Program-made: the position numbers and the translations under genes
The notes under the pieces: generated by a model
What the model was told of the DNA's origin: nothing
Seen by the model: the letters and a program-made list of their open reading frames with translations, nothing else
The model's database searches: none
Shown: piece after piece, positions 5,658 to 7,948 of the stretch
Numbering within the stretch: the first letter of the stretch is position 1
How the letters are laid out: each line of letters begins with the position of its first letter
From: Prevotellaceae bacterium
Lineage (GTDB): Bacteria; Bacteroidota; Bacteroidia; Bacteroidales; Bacteroidaceae
Length of the DNA: 7,948 nt
Direction of reading: 5' to 3'
NCBI GenBank assembly: GCA_021204545.1
Contig: JAJPZF010000217.1
Coordinates: forward strand, 1 to 7,948

Positions 5658-7948
5658 TTACTTAACAAGTATCTTGGCTCCGTTCAGGATGTAGATGCCC
5701 TTGCCCAGGCTCTTCACCTTGCTGAGGTCGCCCTTGCCCACGAGCTTGCCGTCGATGGTGTAGATGTTGCCCGCCTGTGTGGTGGCGGCCACTGCCTCCT
5801 CGATGCTGTCGAAGTAGCCGTCGGCGTCTATCACGATGGTCAGCTCTGAGCCGGTCTCGAATGACGTGCTGATGTAGGCGCTGTTGTCGCCCGTCTCGGT
5901 CGAGGAGCTTGTGCTAACGACGATGGCGTCATCGCTTGCCACGCCCTTGCCTGCGCCGATCTCCTCGCTATAGTACACGCCAACCATCTCGCCTACTATC
6001 TGTGCCTCCGCGGCAACCGTGTAGTCGTGGCTGAAGTTTACGACCTCCGCGTCTGTCTCGGTCTCGTCATAAGTGCCATTGACGAAGACGAACGGCTGAC
6101 CTGGCTCTGCCTTGTTGCCTTCTATCTGCTTCAGGGTAATCGTCGTGCCGCTTACGCTCTGCACACCGTACATCGTGCCTTCCTCTGCCGTCACGCCCGT
6201 GCCGAAGCAGAAGAAGTTGTAGGTGCCGGGAACGACTGCGATGTTGAAGCTCGTGCCTTCGTAGTCACTTGCCACTGCCTCGCCAGTGTCCTCTATGTAC
6301 AGGCCGCTGTTCGTGCCAGGGTCAGAGGCTGCCCATGTGACGAGCACCTGGTAAGCCAGCTGGGCGTGCAGGTTGTTGCAGTTCTCGCCGTCGGTGGTCA
6401 CGCCAGAGATAAGGTTCTCGCCGTAGCCTATGGCGCTGACGTTGAACAGTGTCGGGTGAGCGCTAAGGCTTACAGCGCCAGTCTCGCCCGCTGCCCTGAT
6501 GAACAGGCCAGTAGCCTTGTTCTGTATCATGTAGGCTGTGTCGCCTACGTTCACGAAGCGGAACTTAGCGCCGTCCTCGTCCGAGATGTCCATCTGCTTG
6601 TCGGCGAAGTGCAGCTGCTGCCCTACGCATACGTCCTCCAGGGCACTCGTGCCGAGAGGCTCAATGCTTCCTACCTCATCGTCGTCCTGTCCTTCCTCGG
6701 TCACGAAGTCGGCTACGCAGAGGTACGTGTCGCGCAGGTCGAAGTTGTAGCTCTCGTTAACGGCGTTGCCGGTCGACCAGCTGTGTGCCGTCATCTCGTC
6801 CTCGCTGGCGTAGCGTATCTCATACCACTTGCCTTCCTGTATGCCTATGGCTGAAGCCATCAGGTTGTCCACTCCGTCGTTCAGCTGCGTCACGTACGTG
6901 TCGCTCTCTGTCTGGGTGTACTTGCCTGCCGCGTCGTAAGCGGTAGCGTTGCTTATGGTGCTGTTGAGTGAGGTGTCCTCTGCGCTCCAGTAGCCCGGGT
7001 TAGTGCCGGTGACAACGCTTGCCACTGCCTCCTCGGCGTTGCTGAGGGCGGTGCGAAGCTCTGTCGGGTCAACGAACGCTGCTATGAATGCCTCGTAGGC
7101 AGACATAAGGGTGTTGTAGGTAGTCTTCGAGAGACCGTCGTTAGCACTGCCTTCTGCCTGAGCGGCTGCCACTGCTGCTTCAAGGTCAGTGTATACGCTG
7201 CCCATCTCAACCATCTGGCTGGTCGGGTTCACGGTCACTGTGTACAACTGGAACTCTGCCAAGTGGAAGTAGCCACGGCTTCCGTCGGCATAGCCCGTTG
7301 TCTCGTCGGCATAGAAGCGCAGGTACTTATAGCCCGTGGCGTCGAACACGTCGGAGGTCAGGGTCTCGCCGCTGCTGCCGAACGGTGTGCTTATCTGTGC
7401 TATATACGAGCAGTCGCTCTCAGCCTCGCCCGCGTTAGCGTCGTTAGTGCCGTACACGCCCCACAGGAGGATGTGGTCGTTGTTAGAAGAGCGGCGTGTG
7501 AACACGAACACAAGCTCTCCCTCGTCCTCAGGAAGCTCCACCTGGATGTAGTGCGTGCCGTCGTCAACAATGCCACCGTCATAGTAGGAGTGCCAGTAGG
7601 TGGAGGCATCATTGTCTATCAGGGTTTCAAGACCGCCGCCATCTTCACTGCCAAGGTCATTCTGCGAGTAGGGAGAGCTGAGCTGGTCTGCACTTTCGAT
7701 AAGCCCGTCAGTCCCAACGAGGATGTCCTCGGCTATGGTCATCTTCTCCAGTGCGTCGGCAATCACGTCCTGAGCGTCGTTCCACCTCTTCTCGTCGGAG
7801 TCGTCGTAGGCGGCTATCAGTTCCGCTGCGTCCTCGTCGCTAACGGGTACGAGATACCACTGGCTTGCCGCGGCATCAATGCTCCAGCCCACGATGCTGC
7901 CGCTCACGCCTGCTCCGCTGCTGTGTCCGCCGCAGTGCAGGTAGTAGT
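5658..7948 (-). CDS. Large secreted protein with F5/8 type C (discoidin-like) domain and C-terminal sorting-type tail, 5' end missing
   Basis: The frame is open from the right edge to the TAA at 5660-5658, 762 codons, so the start and any signal peptide lie outside. A GTG at 7907-7905 is internal, because upstream codons (YYLHCGGHSSGAG) continue the same domain. Counting from that GTG: 1-22 end a carbohydrate-binding-like beta-trefoil module (IVGW..ASQWYLVPV); 24-62 are helical; 68-224 resemble an F5/8 type C domain (LETLIDNDASTYWHS at 93-107, HYIQVELP at 119-126, YKYLRFYADE at 193-202, FHLAEFQLY at 214-222); 236-352 are helical, FIVAR-like; 450-545 resemble a second trefoil (YMIQNKATGLFIRAA). 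The end, NIYTIDGKLVGKGDLS then LGKGIYILNGAKILVK (714-749), resembles a type IX secretion-type sorting tail common in Prevotella. The chain is strongly acidic and poor in Arg/Lys. A role in glycan binding or degradation is inference; no catalytic domain is visible. Confidence 0.82.
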   Translation of the reverse strand, partial: YYLHCGGHSSGAGVSGSIVGWSIDAAASQWYLVPVSDEDAAELIAAYDDSDEKRWNDAQDVIADALEKMTIAEDILVGTDGLIESADQLSSPYSQNDLGSEDGGGLETLIDNDASTYWHSYYDGGIVDDGTHYIQVELPEDEGELVFVFTRRSSNNDHILLWGVYGTNDANAGEAESDCSYIAQISTPFGSSGETLTSDVFDATGYKYLRFYADETTGYADGSRGYFHLAEFQLYTVTVNPTSQMVEMGSVYTDLEAAVAAAQAEGSANDGLSKTTYNTLMSAYEAFIAAFVDPTELRTALSNAEEAVASVVTGTNPGYWSAEDTSLNSTISNATAYDAAGKYTQTESDTYVTQLNDGVDNLMASAIGIQEGKWYEIRYASEDEMTAHSWSTGNAVNESYNFDLRDTYLCVADFVTEEGQDDDEVGSIEPLGTSALEDVCVGQQLHFADKQMDISDEDGAKFRFVNVGDTAYMIQNKATGLFIRAAGETGAVSLSAHPTLFNVSAIGYGENLISGVTTDGENCNNLHAQLAYQVLVTWAASDPGTNSGLYIEDTGEAVASDYEGTSFNIAVVPGTYNFFCFGTGVTAEEGTMYGVQSVSGTTITLKQIEGNKAEPGQPFVFVNGTYDETETDAEVVNFSHDYTVAAEAQIVGEMVGVYYSEEIGAGKGVASDDAIVVSTSSSTETGDNSAYISTSFETGSELTIVIDADGYFDSIEEAVAATTQAGNIYTIDGKLVGKGDLSKVKSLGKGIYILNGAKILVK

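Noticed and set aside
6027..6854. 275-codon plus-strand frame inside the large secreted protein
   Set aside because: Antisense to a continuous frame of 762 codons with recognisable domains; no family resemblance of its own.

Overview
The window looks like chromosomal DNA of a G+C-rich member of the Bacteroidales, most likely Prevotellaceae. This rests on the protein families present (DUF3316, HU-related DNA-binding protein, a Prevotella-style C-terminal sorting tail), on the lack of Shine-Dalgarno sequences before the genes, and on promoter-like elements resembling the Bacteroidetes TTTG / TAnnTTTG type. The taxonomic call is inference from family resemblance, not a database match.

Left end (1-212): the first 32 codons of a glycyl-tRNA synthetase gene lie on the minus strand, divergent from a topoisomerase gene. 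The 115-bp spacer holds two opposed promoter-like elements whose -7 boxes are the arms of a perfect 10-bp inverted repeat.

Plus-strand operon (213-4697): a topoisomerase IV/gyrase-type subunit A (parC), a DUF3316 exported protein and a short S41-family peptidase lipoprotein are packed with a 1-nt overlap and a 1-nt gap, so they very probably form one transcription unit. A DNA topology enzyme is thus tied to two cell-envelope proteins. The topoisomerase ends in QLHLF, which resembles a sliding-clamp-binding motif.

Convergent intergenic region (4698-4988): no credible gene, but dense repeat structure. It holds repeated (G/C)CRCAGTCTTTT elements, two preceded by hairpins; a REP-like double palindrome; a perfect-consensus -7 box; and a 23-nt tandem duplication.

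Minus-strand right half (4989-7948): a small HU-related DNA-binding protein, then an intergenic region with three palindromes spaced exactly 24 nt apart and a strong 14-bp terminator-like hairpin, then a very large 5'-truncated secreted protein with a discoidin-like domain and a C-terminal sorting-type tail. That gene runs off the right edge.

No mobile element, CRISPR array, tRNA, rRNA or defence system is visible. The genes are mostly ordinary. The less explained content is the intergenic palindromes, a possible small RNA at about 4757-4864, and the tail of the topoisomerase.
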